Assembly (NCBI GenBank): GCA_050012775.1
Contig: JBEKGN010000020.1
Coordinates: forward strand, 1-64,000
Source: Roseiarcus sp050012775
GTDB lineage: Bacteria; Pseudomonadota; Alphaproteobacteria; Rhizobiales; Beijerinckiaceae
Reading direction: 5' to 3'
DNA: 64,000 nucleotides
This document shows, in pieces, positions 18,258 to 27,032 of the stretch. The notes beneath the pieces are model-generated. The model saw only the letters and a list, made by a program, of their open reading frames with translations. It had not been told where the DNA came from and made no database searches. Within the stretch, counting starts at the first letter, position 1. The number at the start of each line of letters is the position of its first letter. The position numbers and the translations under genes are program-made.

Positions 18258-18944
18258 CTATTCGGCTCGCCCGAAAACCGCGGCGACCGCCGCGGGAATT
18301 TGTCTGGGCGTTTCGATCAGCGGATCGGCGCCCGCATCCGCGAGTTCCTCGGCGTCGCCATAGCCCCAAAGCGCGCCGATCGCGGGAATGCCGACGGCGC
18401 GCGCGCCCAGCGCGTCGTGCCTGCGGTCGCCGATCATGACGACCCGTTGGGTCGCGCCGATGCGCTCGCGGCCCAAGAGATAGGTCAGCAATTCGCTCTT
18501 GGCGGAACGCCGACCGTCCATTTCGGCGCCGTAGATCTGGATGAAATACTTGGCGAGGCCGAAGTGATCGAGAATTCGCCGGGCGTAAGGCTCGGCTTTC
18601 GATGTCGCGACGAACAGGCGATAATCGAGCGCCGTCAGACGCTCGAGCGCCTCGACGACGCCGTCGTAGAGCGAATTCTCGAACAGGCCGACCGTCGAAT
18701 AACGCTCGCGAAAAAAGGCGAGCAACGCCGGGGCGCGATCGGCGCCGACGAGCTTGACGAAGCTGTCTTGCAGGGGCGGGCCGATGATCCAGCTCAACTC
18801 CGTCACGGCGGGAACGGCAAAATCGGCCCCGCCGCCCGCGTTCATCCGCTCGAGCGCCAGCTGCGTCGATCGCAAGATGCCGGGACCAGAGTCCGTGAGC
18901 GTGCCGTCGAGGTCGAAGACGACCGCCGCCGCGACGTCTCTCAT
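18258..18944 (-). CDS. HAD-superfamily phosphatase, phosphoglycolate-phosphatase-like
   Basis: A 228-residue haloacid-dehalogenase-fold hydrolase. The motif I nucleophile is FDLDGTLTDSG (~10-20), motif II is VATSK, and motif III/IV is VVMIGDRRHDALGAR. The alpha-helical cap between motifs I and II matches the Gph/PGP group. The start overlaps the stop of the upstream GyrI-like gene by 4 bp, so both are one transcript. Phosphoglycolate or a pyrimidine nucleotide are possible substrates. Confidence 0.87.
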   Translation of the reverse strand: MRDVAAAVVFDLDGTLTDSGPGILRSTQLALERMNAGGGADFAVPAVTELSWIIGPPLQDSFVKLVGADRAPALLAFFRERYSTVGLFENSLYDGVVEALERLTALDYRLFVATSKAEPYARRILDHFGLAKYFIQIYGAEMDGRRSAKSELLTYLLGRERIGATQRVVMIGDRRHDALGARAVGIPAIGALWGYGDAEELADAGADPLIETPRQIPAAVAAVFGRAE

Positions 18945-19699
18945 TTCAGCAGGACGAAAATGTCGACCTGCAGATTCGGGTCGTCCGCCGTTTTGACGTC
19001 GTTGAGATATTCTTCAATGAAGGTGTCTTGCGCGTCGACGCCTTTTTCGTCGAGATAGGCGGTGATCGCCTCATAGGTCGCGTCGATGTCGTCGTAAGCG
19101 CCGCGGTGTTCGAAGCGCATCGCTTTGCCGACCGGCGTCAGCCCCAACGTAACCGCATCGGAGAGCGCGGTCTTGCCTTCCGGAATCGATTCGAGCGGAA
19201 TGGCGGCTCGATACTTGAATCCGACGTCGTCCGCTTCCAGGAAAATCGCGATCGGCCGACCCGCGGCTTTGAGCCCGGCCTTGGCGATTTCCGTACGGAT
19301 CTGGCCGATCGAGCCGATGATGGCGCCGAAGACCTCGTCGCGATTGGCCCTTCCCTCGATCAAGGCGGCCGGGCGAGGGACGAGTTCGATCGTCTCTCCC
19401 ATCGAGCCGCTCTCGCCGGGCTTTGTCGCATCGGGGTTTCCGGGCGTCGGGCTCGGCGCCGGCGTCGGGCTCGTCGAGGGCGATGGAGTGGGAACGGGCG
19501 TCGCCGAGACGGCCGGCGTCGGGCTGGCGGGCGCCGCCGGAGCGGGGGTCGCGACTGGCGATGCGGCCGCCGGCGCAGGGCTCGGCGACGCGGCCGGCGC
19601 TTGCTGCGCCAGGCTCGGCGCGAGAAACAGGGGGCCCGCGAGGACGAATAGACCCGCGACAATCAGCGCTCCCGTTCGAGCCATCCTCTGACCGACCAT
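18941..19699 (-). CDS. Exported GyrI-like (effector-binding fold) protein with Pro/Ala linker
   Basis: From ATG 19699 (AGGAAAGG upstream) the product is 252 residues: an N-terminal signal peptide (TGALIVAGLFVLAGPLFLAP, then SLAQQAPA), a ~70-residue low-complexity linker of Pro/Ala/Ser/Thr, and a C-terminal GyrI-like small-molecule-binding domain. That domain shows the two-strand pattern RPIAIFLEADDVGFKYRAAI and the signature FEHRGAYDDIDATYEAITAY. GyrI-like domains usually bind ligands in the cytoplasm, so an exported one tethered by a flexible linker is less usual. Coupled to the HAD phosphatase gene. Confidence 0.78.
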   Translation of the reverse strand: MVGQRMARTGALIVAGLFVLAGPLFLAPSLAQQAPAASPSPAPAAASPVATPAPAAPASPTPAVSATPVPTPSPSTSPTPAPSPTPGNPDATKPGESGSMGETIELVPRPAALIEGRANRDEVFGAIIGSIGQIRTEIAKAGLKAAGRPIAIFLEADDVGFKYRAAIPLESIPEGKTALSDAVTLGLTPVGKAMRFEHRGAYDDIDATYEAITAYLDEKGVDAQDTFIEEYLNDVKTADDPNLQVDIFVLLK

Positions 19700-19805
19700 C
19701 GCTCGGCCTTTCCTGCCGGTTGGAACGCATGCCGTCGCAGTATGCGGGCAAGCGCGCGCGGCGCCAAGCCGCCAACGACGCCGCGTGGGCCGATTCTTTG
19801 CCCGT

Positions 19806-21350
19806 TCACGCCGGCGCGGGCTTCGTCCAGCGCAGAATCGGCTGACGGGCGGCGCGCGTTTCGTCGAGGCGTCGGCGTGGGGCGTCGAGGGGCGCATCGA
19901 CGAAGCGCTCGCGTTCGCCCGCGAGCGCGCTCATCGCCAAATCTCGCAAGGTCATGATGAAGAGGTCGAGGCTCGCCTTCGACTCCGATTCGGTTGGTTC
20001 GATCAACATCGCTCCATGAACCACCAGCGGGAAATAGACCGTCATCGGGTGGTAGCCCTCGTCGATCATCGCCTTGGCGAAATCGAGCGTCGTCAGGCCG
20101 CTGTCCTTGAGCCAACGATCGTCGAACAACACCTCGTGCATGCAGGTCCGCTCGCCGAACGGCGCGGACATCAGATCGCCGAGCGAGGCGCGAACGTAAT
20201 TGGCGGCGAGGACCGCGTCCTCCGAGGCCTGCCGCAGCCCGTCGGCGCCGTGCGACAGAATGAAGGCGAGCGCGCGCACGAACATTCCCATCTGGCCGTG
20301 GAAGGCGCTCATCCGGCCGAACGCCCGGCTGTCCCCCGCGTGTTCGACGAGCCCCAGCGCTTCGCCGCCGCTCACGACAAAGGGGACCGGCGCGAAGGAG
20401 GCGAGGCGTTCGGAAAAGACCACCGGGCCCGCGCCGGGACCGCCGCCGCCGTGCGGCGTCGAGAAGGTCTTGTGCAAATTGATGTGCATGGCGTCGACGC
20501 CGAGATCGCCGGGCCGCGTCTTGCCGACGACGGCGTTGAAATTCGCGCCGTCGCAGTAAAAATAAGCTCCCGCTTCGTGCATCGCGTCCGCGATTCCCAC
20601 GATGTCGCGCTCGAACAAGCCGCACGTATTGGGATTGGTGAGCATGATGGCGGCGACGTCCGGGCCGAGCGCCGCGCGCACGCTTTGCGCGCTCACCACG
20701 CCGTCGGCGCCGGCGGGCACGGCGCGCACGGAAAAGCCGATGAGCGCGGCCGAGGCGGGATTGGTGCCGTGCGCGGAATCCGGAACGAGCACGACATTGC
20801 GTGTCTTTTCTTCGCCGCGCGCCGCGATCGCGGCCTTGATCGCCATCATGCCGCACAATTCGCCATGCGCGCCCGCCTTCGGCGACATTGCGACCGCGCT
20901 CATGCCGGTCATCGTCAGCAGCTTGCGCGCCAGCGTGTCGATCAGTTCGAGCGCGCCCTGAACGGTCGAGATTGGCTGGAGCGGATGAACGTCGCAAAAG
21001 CCCGGCAGGCGCGCCATTTTCTCGTTGAGGCGCGGATTGTGCTTCATCGTGCAGGAGCCGAGCGGATAAAGCCCGGCGTCGATCGAGTAATTGTTGCGCG
21101 ACAGGCGCACGTAATGACGCACGGCCTCCGGCTCGGTGAGGCCGGGAAGGCCGATTTCGCCGGCGCGGGCGTGGCCGCCGAGCCGCGAGGCGAAGGGCGC
21201 GGGATGTTCGATATCGACTCCGCTCGCGTCCAGTCTCCCGGTTTCGAAGATCAGCGCCTCCTCCATGTCGAGGGCGCGGTTGCCGGTGAAAGAGCCGCGA
21301 CGCGCCGGGCTCGCTTGAGTTGGCCGGGTCGGGCGGCCTTGGATGTTCAT
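19806..21350 (-). CDS. gcvPB: Glycine dehydrogenase (decarboxylating) subunit 2
   Basis: A 514-residue PLP-binding half of the split P-protein of the glycine cleavage system. It decarboxylates glycine and passes the aminomethyl group to lipoyl-GcvH. The start ATG at 21350 has AAGGAG 6-7 nt upstream. Visible are the glycine-rich loop PKAGAHGELCGM, PDSAHGTNPASAALIGF and the PLP-lysine region DAMHINLHKTFSTPHGGGGP. Last gene of gcvT-gcvH-gcvPA-gcvPB on the minus strand. The two-gene P-protein contrasts with the single gcvP of most rhizobia. Confidence 0.96.
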   Translation of the reverse strand: MNIQGRPTRPTQASPARRGSFTGNRALDMEEALIFETGRLDASGVDIEHPAPFASRLGGHARAGEIGLPGLTEPEAVRHYVRLSRNNYSIDAGLYPLGSCTMKHNPRLNEKMARLPGFCDVHPLQPISTVQGALELIDTLARKLLTMTGMSAVAMSPKAGAHGELCGMMAIKAAIAARGEEKTRNVVLVPDSAHGTNPASAALIGFSVRAVPAGADGVVSAQSVRAALGPDVAAIMLTNPNTCGLFERDIVGIADAMHEAGAYFYCDGANFNAVVGKTRPGDLGVDAMHINLHKTFSTPHGGGGPGAGPVVFSERLASFAPVPFVVSGGEALGLVEHAGDSRAFGRMSAFHGQMGMFVRALAFILSHGADGLRQASEDAVLAANYVRASLGDLMSAPFGERTCMHEVLFDDRWLKDSGLTTLDFAKAMIDEGYHPMTVYFPLVVHGAMLIEPTESESKASLDLFIMTLRDLAMSALAGERERFVDAPLDAPRRRLDETRAARQPILRWTKPAPA

Positions 21351-21384
21351 AGGTCTCTCCTTGATTCGATGAGAGGCGCGCGGC

Positions 21385-22725
21385 TCACAGGCATTGCGCC
21401 AACGCGGCCGCATAGGCCGCGCGATCCGCGGCGCTGTTGAGTTCCGTCGCCGCGACCACGAGAAGGTCGTCGAGCCCGGCGTCCGGCGCGAGGCGTGAAA
21501 CCGGCAGGCCGCCGATCACGCCGCGACTCGCTAGGTCCTCGACCAGCGCGCGCGCGTTTCGCGGCGTGCGAATGGTGAATTCGTTGAAGAACGTCTCGTT
21601 GAGCATGCTCACCCCGCCGATCGCGCCGAGCCGTTCGGCGAGGTCGACCGCATGGGCGTGATTGACCCTGGCGAGGCGGCGCAAGCCGGCCTCGCCGAGC
21701 AAGGTCAGATGGATGGAGAACGCGAGCGCGCACAGGCCCGAGTTGGTGCAGATGTTGCTGGTCGCCTTTTCCCGACGAATATGTTGCTCGCGCGTCGAAA
21801 GCGTCAGCACGAAACTGCGCCGGCCGTCGGCATCCAAGGTTTCGCCCGCCAAACGTCCCGGCATTTGCCGCACGTGCTTGAGATGGGCGGCGAACAGCCC
21901 GAGATAGGGGCCGCCGAAATTGAGCGCGTTGCCGATGGACTGGCCTTCGCCGACGACGATGTCGGCGCCCATCTCGCCGGGCGAGCGCACGGCGCCGAGC
22001 GAAACCGCTTCGGTGAAGACGGCGACGAGCAGCGCGCCCTTGGCGTGCGCGGCGGCGGCGATGGGCGCGAGGTCGCGCAAATTGCCGAAGAAATCCGGGG
22101 TCTGCACGATCACGCAGCTCGTCGAATCGTCGATCTCAGCGCCGATGTCCTCCGAGGCGCGAACGTCGAGCGACATCCGGACGATTTCGTCGCCCGCCAT
22201 CTCGGCGAGCGTCGCGGCGACGTCGGAATATTGCGGATGGAGCCCGCCGGAGAGCACCGCCTTCTTGCGCCGCGTCAAGCGATGCGCCATCAGCATCGCC
22301 TCGGCGCAGGCGGTCGAGCCGTCGTACATCGAGGCGTTGGCGACTTCCATGCCGGTCAGCGCCGCGACTTGCGTCTGAAATTCAAAAAGCGCTTGCAGGG
22401 TCCCTTGCGCGATTTCGGGCTGATAGGGCGTGTAGCTCGTCAGGAATTCCGATCGCTGGATCAGGTGATCGACGCTCGCGGGAATGTGGTGGCGATAGGC
22501 GCCGGCGCCGAGGAAAAACGGCACGGAGCCGGCCGCGACGTTGCGCGCCGCCATCGTCGTCAACGCGCGTTCGACCTCGAGTTCGCTCATGCTCCCGGGC
22601 ATGTCGAGGAGCGCGGACAATCGCTTGTCGGCGGGAATATCGGAAAAAAGCGCGTCAATGTCAGCGGCGCCGACCCGGGCGAGCATGAGGGCGCGATCGG
22701 AAGCGTCGAGCGGGAGATAGCGCAT
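21385..22725 (-). CDS. gcvPA: Glycine dehydrogenase (decarboxylating) subunit 1
   Basis: A 446-residue N-terminal homologue of the P-protein that pairs with GcvPB as an alpha2beta2 glycine decarboxylase. The block FLGAGAYRHHIPASVDHLIQ, followed by SEFLTSYTPYQPEIAQGTLQ and ASMYDGSTACAEAMLMAHRL, is diagnostic. It starts 6 bp after the gcvH stop and precedes gcvPB by 34 bp, so subunit expression is coordinated. Standard length, no defects seen. Confidence 0.96.
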   Translation of the reverse strand: MRYLPLDASDRALMLARVGAADIDALFSDIPADKRLSALLDMPGSMSELEVERALTTMAARNVAAGSVPFFLGAGAYRHHIPASVDHLIQRSEFLTSYTPYQPEIAQGTLQALFEFQTQVAALTGMEVANASMYDGSTACAEAMLMAHRLTRRKKAVLSGGLHPQYSDVAATLAEMAGDEIVRMSLDVRASEDIGAEIDDSTSCVIVQTPDFFGNLRDLAPIAAAAHAKGALLVAVFTEAVSLGAVRSPGEMGADIVVGEGQSIGNALNFGGPYLGLFAAHLKHVRQMPGRLAGETLDADGRRSFVLTLSTREQHIRREKATSNICTNSGLCALAFSIHLTLLGEAGLRRLARVNHAHAVDLAERLGAIGGVSMLNETFFNEFTIRTPRNARALVEDLASRGVIGGLPVSRLAPDAGLDDLLVVAATELNSAADRAAYAAALAQCL

Positions 22726-22731
22726 GGCGGA

Positions 22732-23109
22732 TCACGCGAGAGTCTGGAGGAAAGCGTCGTAGTCCGATTGGTTCATCAGCCCGTCGAGTTCTTTTGGGTC
22801 GGCGAGCTTGATCTTCATGATCCAGCCGCGGCCGAGCGCGTCCTGATTGATCAGACCGGGTTCGGCGTCGACATCGCCGTTGACGGCGACGACCTCGCCG
22901 GAAACCGGGGCGAATATGTCGCTCGCCGCCTTGACGCTTTCGACCACCGCCGCGCCCGCGCCTTTATCGAACTTCGCGCCGAGCGCCGGCAATTCGACGA
23001 AGACCACGTCGCCCAATTGCTGCTGCGCGTGATCGCTGATTCCCACCGTGCCGACGTCGCCGTCGACGCGGACATATTCATGGTCTTTGGTGAAGCGGAT
23101 TTCCGACAT
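22732..23109 (-). CDS. gcvH: Glycine cleavage system H protein
   Basis: A 125-residue lipoyl carrier protein that shuttles the aminomethyl intermediate from P- to T-protein. It shows the family opening (IRFTKDHEYVRVDGDVGTVG), QQQLGDVVFVELPALG and the lipoylation site VVESVKAASDIFAPVSGEVV with Lys near residue 60. Located between gcvT and gcvPA in the riboswitch-controlled operon. Full length. Confidence 0.97.
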   Translation of the reverse strand: MSEIRFTKDHEYVRVDGDVGTVGISDHAQQQLGDVVFVELPALGAKFDKGAGAAVVESVKAASDIFAPVSGEVVAVNGDVDAEPGLINQDALGRGWIMKIKLADPKELDGLMNQSDYDAFLQTLA

Positions 23110-23138
23110 CGGCTCTTTCCTTTTTTCCAGGTGAATCG

Positions 23139-24269
23139 TCAGCCGCGATAGTAAGCGTGCGGGTGGAAGGGCAGGGGGGCGATGCGCGCATCGAGCGGTT
23201 TGCCGCGCACCAGCAGCGCGAGCCGCGCGCCGAGCGTCGCCGCGGCGCTTTCGACGTAACCCATGGCGATCGGCGCGCCGACGCTCGGCCCGAATCCGCC
23301 CGAGGTCACGCGGCCGATCTTTTCGCCCGACGCGCTGATGATTTCAGCGCCTTCGCGCGCGGGCGCGCGCCCGTCGAGCCGGATTCCCACCCTGCGGCGG
23401 GCGGGACCATCGGCGAGCGCGGCCTGAACTCGCCTGGCGCCGGGAAATCCGCCCTCGACGCGGCGCCGTTTCTGGATCGACCAGGCGAGGCCCGCTTCGA
23501 TGGGATCGATCGTCTCGTCGAGTTCGTGGCCATAGAGACAGAGGCCCGCTTCGAGGCGCAGCGAATCGCGCGCGCCGAGGCCGATCGGCTCGATTTCACT
23601 CTCGCGAAGCAGGCGGCGCGCGAAGGCTTCGGCCTCGCCCGCCGGCAGGGAAATCTCGAAGCCGTCTTCTCCGGTATAGCCGGACCGCGAAACCTGCGTT
23701 TCGAAGGTTTCAAACCGGATCGGCCGCACGCTCATGAACGGCATCGCGGCGATTTCGCTCCCCGGCGCCAGGCGCGCCAGCGCGCGCGCGGCGGCCGGGC
23801 CTTGCACCGCGATCAGCGCCGCTTCGTCGAGCCTCGTCAGGCGCACGTCGGCCGGCAAGGCCGCGTCGAGAAGCGCGAAATCGACCGCCTTGCGCGCGGC
23901 GTTGACCACGAGGTTCAGCCGTCCGTCCGCGCCGGGAGGCCGCGTGACCATCAGATCGTCGACGACGCCGCCGTCAGCGTTGAGGAATTGCGTGTAGCGC
24001 TGCCGTCCGGGGGCGAGTGCGAGGATATCGGCCGGGCACAGGCGCTCGAGCGCGCGCGCGGTCGTCGCGTGATCGGCGCCGTCGAGCCGCGCCTGGCCCA
24101 TGTGCGAGACGTCGAACAGTCCGGCACTGGCGCGCGTCTGCAGATGTTCGGCGAGAATTCCCGATTTGTATTGGATCGGCATTTCATAGCCGGCGAACGG
24201 CGCCATCCGTGCGCCCAGCTCGACGTGCAGCGCGTGAAGGGGGGTGCGTAGGATCGCGGATTCCGACAT
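23139..24269 (-). CDS. gcvT: Glycine cleavage system aminomethyltransferase (T protein)
   Basis: From ATG 24269 the 376-residue product starts MSESAILRTPLHALHVELGA. It transfers the methylene group from aminomethyl-GcvH to tetrahydrofolate, releasing ammonia. Family features are MAPFAGYEMPIQYKSGILAE, GLFDVSHMGQARLDG, YTGEDGFEISLPAGEAEAFA and LRLEAGLCLYGHELDE. First gene of the operon, immediately downstream of the tandem glycine riboswitch. Confidence 0.96.
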   Translation of the reverse strand: MSESAILRTPLHALHVELGARMAPFAGYEMPIQYKSGILAEHLQTRASAGLFDVSHMGQARLDGADHATTARALERLCPADILALAPGRQRYTQFLNADGGVVDDLMVTRPPGADGRLNLVVNAARKAVDFALLDAALPADVRLTRLDEAALIAVQGPAAARALARLAPGSEIAAMPFMSVRPIRFETFETQVSRSGYTGEDGFEISLPAGEAEAFARRLLRESEIEPIGLGARDSLRLEAGLCLYGHELDETIDPIEAGLAWSIQKRRRVEGGFPGARRVQAALADGPARRRVGIRLDGRAPAREGAEIISASGEKIGRVTSGGFGPSVGAPIAMGYVESAAATLGARLALLVRGKPLDARIAPLPFHPHAYYRG

Positions 24270-24337
24270 GGTCCACCGGTCACAAGCAAGAGAGCGACCA
24301 CCCAAAGCTCGAACGCCTTACGCGATCGAACTCTCGG

Positions 24338-24545
24338 CGGCGCCCCCTCTGTCTCGTGACCTGAGAGATTTCCCGCCATCGAATGGCGGTTACCCCCGTC
24401 GGTGGGCCGGCGCGAAAGAAGCGCCCGCCGCTTTCCAGAGCGTCATCACCCAACGGTCCATCGGCCTGAGCGTTTCCGGGGCGGTTGCGCCTTCGGCGCC
24501 GGAAAGAACGAACTTTTCCGGTCTCTTCCGCTGGGTGTCTTAATC
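24338..24545 (-). ncRNA. Tandem glycine riboswitch upstream of gcvT
   Basis: Read on the minus strand, two aptamers follow each other. Aptamer 1 holds GCCGAAGGCGCAA (plus 24485-24497), then GCTCAGGC and GGACCG. Aptamer 2 holds CACCGACGGGGGTAA (plus 24390-24404), a hairpin CCGCCATTCGATGGCGG, then TCTCAGGTCACGAGACAGAG (plus ~24347-24366). These are the conserved cores of the two-domain glycine riboswitch, which turns on glycine cleavage genes when glycine is abundant. The 3' end lies ~70 nt before the gcvT start. Boundaries are approximate. Confidence 0.92.
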
Positions 24546-24580
24546 TGACCGGGAGAACAAGCCCGAAGCCGGCCGCTTTG

Positions 24581-25237
24581 TCAATGCGCGTCGTTCGCCG
24601 GCGCGGGACGTCGCTTGCGCGGGTGCGCGACCTCGGCGGCGTGGCCGGTGTCGAAACCGATGATGATCGAGTAATCGTCGGCCAATTCGGTGCGCGTCAT
24701 CGGCAGGATGATCGGCTCGGAAACAAATTGGAACAGCGCCTCCGAGCCGCCTGCGGTGTTCGCCTCGATCTTGTATGTCTTCGAATAGGCCGGCTTCTGG
24801 TCGACCTCGCGGCGCACGGTGATTCGCAGCGGCGCGCTGTAGGCGCCGGGCGAACCGGCGGGACCGATCAGCAGGTGGCCGGAAACGCCGACCTTGAGGC
24901 TGAATTTGTCGCCCTGCGGGGCGCATTCGCGGGCGGTCTGCGCGATGTCGAATTGGTAACGAACCGAGGCGTTCTCGGTTCCGCCGACGCGAAGGGATGC
25001 GGCGCCGTCCTGGACGTCGACGGTTGGACAGTCGAGATCCTGCGGGCTCAGCGGCAAACGGACGAGTTTGTCCGACTCGGACGCATGGCTGCTGTCCTGG
25101 GCCGCGGCAACGGCGGCCGGTTTGGCGTTTAGCGACGGCGAGATGATGTTTTCCATCGAACTGCAGGCGCCGCAAAGTCCCGCCGCGCAGAGAACCATGG
25201 CGAATCGCAGGTTTTTGGGAAAGGCGCTCGCAATCAT
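24581..25237 (-). CDS. Putative outer-membrane lipoprotein of unknown function
   Basis: From ATG 25237 the product is 218 residues and opens with a lipoprotein signal peptide ending in the lipobox AGLCGAC (acylated Cys ~25). The mature part is mostly beta, with CPTVDVQDGAASLRVGG, VRYQFDIAQTARECAPQGDK and GVSGHLLIGPAGSPGAYSAP, ending in a basic tail. Such Cys-containing beta-rich lipoproteins are common in Hyphomicrobiales without assigned function. It lies downstream of the IalB gene on the same strand and could share its transcript if the terminator between them leaks. Confidence 0.75.
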   Translation of the reverse strand: MIASAFPKNLRFAMVLCAAGLCGACSSMENIISPSLNAKPAAVAAAQDSSHASESDKLVRLPLSPQDLDCPTVDVQDGAASLRVGGTENASVRYQFDIAQTARECAPQGDKFSLKVGVSGHLLIGPAGSPGAYSAPLRITVRREVDQKPAYSKTYKIEANTAGGSEALFQFVSEPIILPMTRTELADDYSIIIGFDTGHAAEVAHPRKRRPAPANDAH

Positions 25238-25274
25238 CGATTCACGCTCCGGCTGGCAGATTGGCGATCTATAG

Positions 25275-25302
25275 CAAAATTCACTTCCGCAAGGCGGGAA
25301 GG
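25275..25302 (-). terminator. Possible intrinsic terminator after the IalB gene
   Basis: On the minus strand CTTCCCGC-CTT-GCGGAAG forms a stem with one bulge, followed by TGAATTTTGC, directly after the IalB stop (25303). The U-tract is short, so termination is probably partial. Confidence 0.4.
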
Positions 25303-25878
25303 TCAAGGCAATTGCTCGAAACCTTCCTTGAAGCCCGCGAGCGACGCCGGCACGCCGATTCCTTCCTCGGGCGTCTGGAAGAGAACGAAGGTCACGGTTT
25401 GCGCGGTCTTCATCTTTTCCAGCACCTTGTCTTCGAGCACGACCTCGGCGACGCATCCGTTGGGAAGGCAGCGCACGAAACTCATGCGCCCGAAATCGTC
25501 TTGGTCGAGCTTCAAGCCGAGGCCCGTCGGAATCAGCACGCCCAGCGGCGCGATGACGCGCAGCAATCGGCTCTTGTGGTCGGCCGTCTTCAGGGCGATG
25601 ACGACCAGGGTGATGTTGGGCCTGTCCTCGTCGACGACGCTCTGGACGATCGCGCATTGCTGCGAGGCCGCGCCGGGCGGCGTTTCGCAGCGCGTTTCCC
25701 ATGCGCCGTGTTTATCCGTGACCGCAGCCCGCGCAGGCGACGGATCGTGGCCAAGCGCCAATGCGCAAAGCCCGAGAATCGCGGCGCCGACCAGCCGAGT
25801 CGCTCTTCCCGCTCCGATCCCGCCGTCGGGAAAGACCCAAACCATGAACACCGCTGTCTGTTCGTCGATCGAGGGCAT
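25303..25878 (-). CDS. Invasion-associated locus B (IalB) family protein
   Basis: A 191-residue exported protein. After an N-terminal signal segment (TRLVGAAILGLCALALG, cleavage near ARA) it follows the IalB pattern: HGAWETRCETPPGAASQQCA, a central LRVIAPLGVLIPTGLGLKLD, RCLPNGCVAEVVLEDKVLEK and a C-terminal GFKEGFEQL. Four Cys lie in the usual two pairs. IalB proteins were named from Bartonella but are widespread in free-living Alphaproteobacteria, where the role is unknown. ATG 25845 is an alternative start. Confidence 0.88.
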   Translation of the reverse strand: MPSIDEQTAVFMVWVFPDGGIGAGRATRLVGAAILGLCALALGHDPSPARAAVTDKHGAWETRCETPPGAASQQCAIVQSVVDEDRPNITLVVIALKTADHKSRLLRVIAPLGVLIPTGLGLKLDQDDFGRMSFVRCLPNGCVAEVVLEDKVLEKMKTAQTVTFVLFQTPEEGIGVPASLAGFKEGFEQLP

Positions 25879-25963
25879 GGCGTATCAAAAGTCCTGTCGC
25901 TGTCAAGGCGCGACTCGATCCGCGCCGCCGGCGCCGCGCCGCCATCGCGTCGTGGCGTCTTTG

Positions 25964-26065
25964 TGGTTTGCAAAACGCGAGAATGCGGTATGATGTCGCA
26001 GTGATTGCGGCAAAGCGTCGCGAACAGGGCCGCGGCGATAGGCGCTAGGGGCGCTCTTTAGAGCG
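25964..26065 (+). promoter_or_regulatory. Probable promoter region of the cytochrome aa3 operon
   Basis: TATGAT (25989-25994) with TTTGCA 16 bp upstream is a plausible -10/-35 pair. Downstream the near-perfect palindrome CGCTCTTTAGAGCG (26052-26065) sits in the leader 25 bp before ctaC and could be an operator or a short RNA stem. Otherwise the 211-bp gap between the IalB gene and ctaC holds no gene. Confidence 0.35.
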
Positions 26066-26089
26066 AAAGCAAGAGGAACGGGGCGGGAA

Positions 26090-26971
26090 ATGAAGGCATG
26101 CGGACGAATTGAGTTGCCCCCGATCGTTGTGTGGGCGGGGAGCGCTCTCGTCGGGTTATTCTCGGCCTCGGCCGCCTCGGCCGACAGTTACGGACACGCC
26201 GAACCGGGCCAGATCGGATTTCAGCAGCCGGTCACCGAACTCGCCCGCTACCTTCAATGGTTTCACAATTCGATCCTGTTGCCGGTGATCATCTTGATTT
26301 GCCTCTTCGTTCTGGCTCTGCTGGTCTTCGTCGTCTGGAAGTTCAACGAAAAAGCCAATCCGACGCCCTCGAAGACCACCCATCACGCCGGTCTCGAAGT
26401 GGCCTGGACGATCCTGCCGGTGATGATTCTCGTGGTCATCGCGATGCCGTCGTTCCGATTGTTGACGATGCAGCTGACGATTCCGCCGGCCGACGTGACG
26501 ATCAAGGTGACGGCGTCGCAATGGCATTGGGCCTACGCCTATCCGAAGGACCAAGGCGACTTTTCCTTTGAATCCTACATGAAGGAAGCCGCCGACCTGA
26601 AGCCGGAAAACGGCGACATTCGGCTGCTCTCGGTCGACAACGAGGCCGTGATTCCCGTCAATAAGGTGGTGCGGCTGCAGATCACCGCCACCGACGTGAT
26701 TCATTCGTTCGTCGTCCAGTCGTTCGGCGTCCGCATCGACGCGGTTCCCGGCCGCCTCAACGAGACCTGGTTCAAGGCCGATCGCGAGGGCGTCTATTAC
26801 GGCCAATGCTCGAAAATCTGCGGCAAGGATCACGCGTTCATGCCGATCGCCTTCCGGGTCGTAAGCGAAGACAAGTATCAGGCTTGGCTCCTCGATTCGA
26901 AGAAGAAATTCGCCGCGACGGGAAGCGCGATCCGACTGGCGAACTCCGACGCCGCCTCTGTTCGCCAGTAG
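26090..26971 (+). CDS. ctaC: Cytochrome c oxidase subunit II
   Basis: A 293-residue subunit of the aa3-type terminal oxidase, anchored by two membrane helices with a periplasmic CuA domain that receives electrons from cytochrome c. A signal-peptide-like N-terminus (LFSASAASADSYGHAEPGQI) precedes the helices (ILLPVIILICLFVLALLVFV and VAWTILPVMILVVIAMP). The aromatic stretch QWHWAYAYP and CuA ligands GQCSKICGKDHAFMPI (Cys240, Cys244, His, Met) are intact. First gene of the oxidase operon. Confidence 0.97.
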   Translation: MKACGRIELPPIVVWAGSALVGLFSASAASADSYGHAEPGQIGFQQPVTELARYLQWFHNSILLPVIILICLFVLALLVFVVWKFNEKANPTPSKTTHHAGLEVAWTILPVMILVVIAMPSFRLLTMQLTIPPADVTIKVTASQWHWAYAYPKDQGDFSFESYMKEAADLKPENGDIRLLSVDNEAVIPVNKVVRLQITATDVIHSFVVQSFGVRIDAVPGRLNETWFKADREGVYYGQCSKICGKDHAFMPIAFRVVSEDKYQAWLLDSKKKFAATGSAIRLANSDAASVRQ

Positions 26972-27032
26972 GCCGCGCTCGCGAGGATTCGGCGACTTAC
27001 GCAAAACAAAAGTGTCTCGAGGGAAGGGTTTC

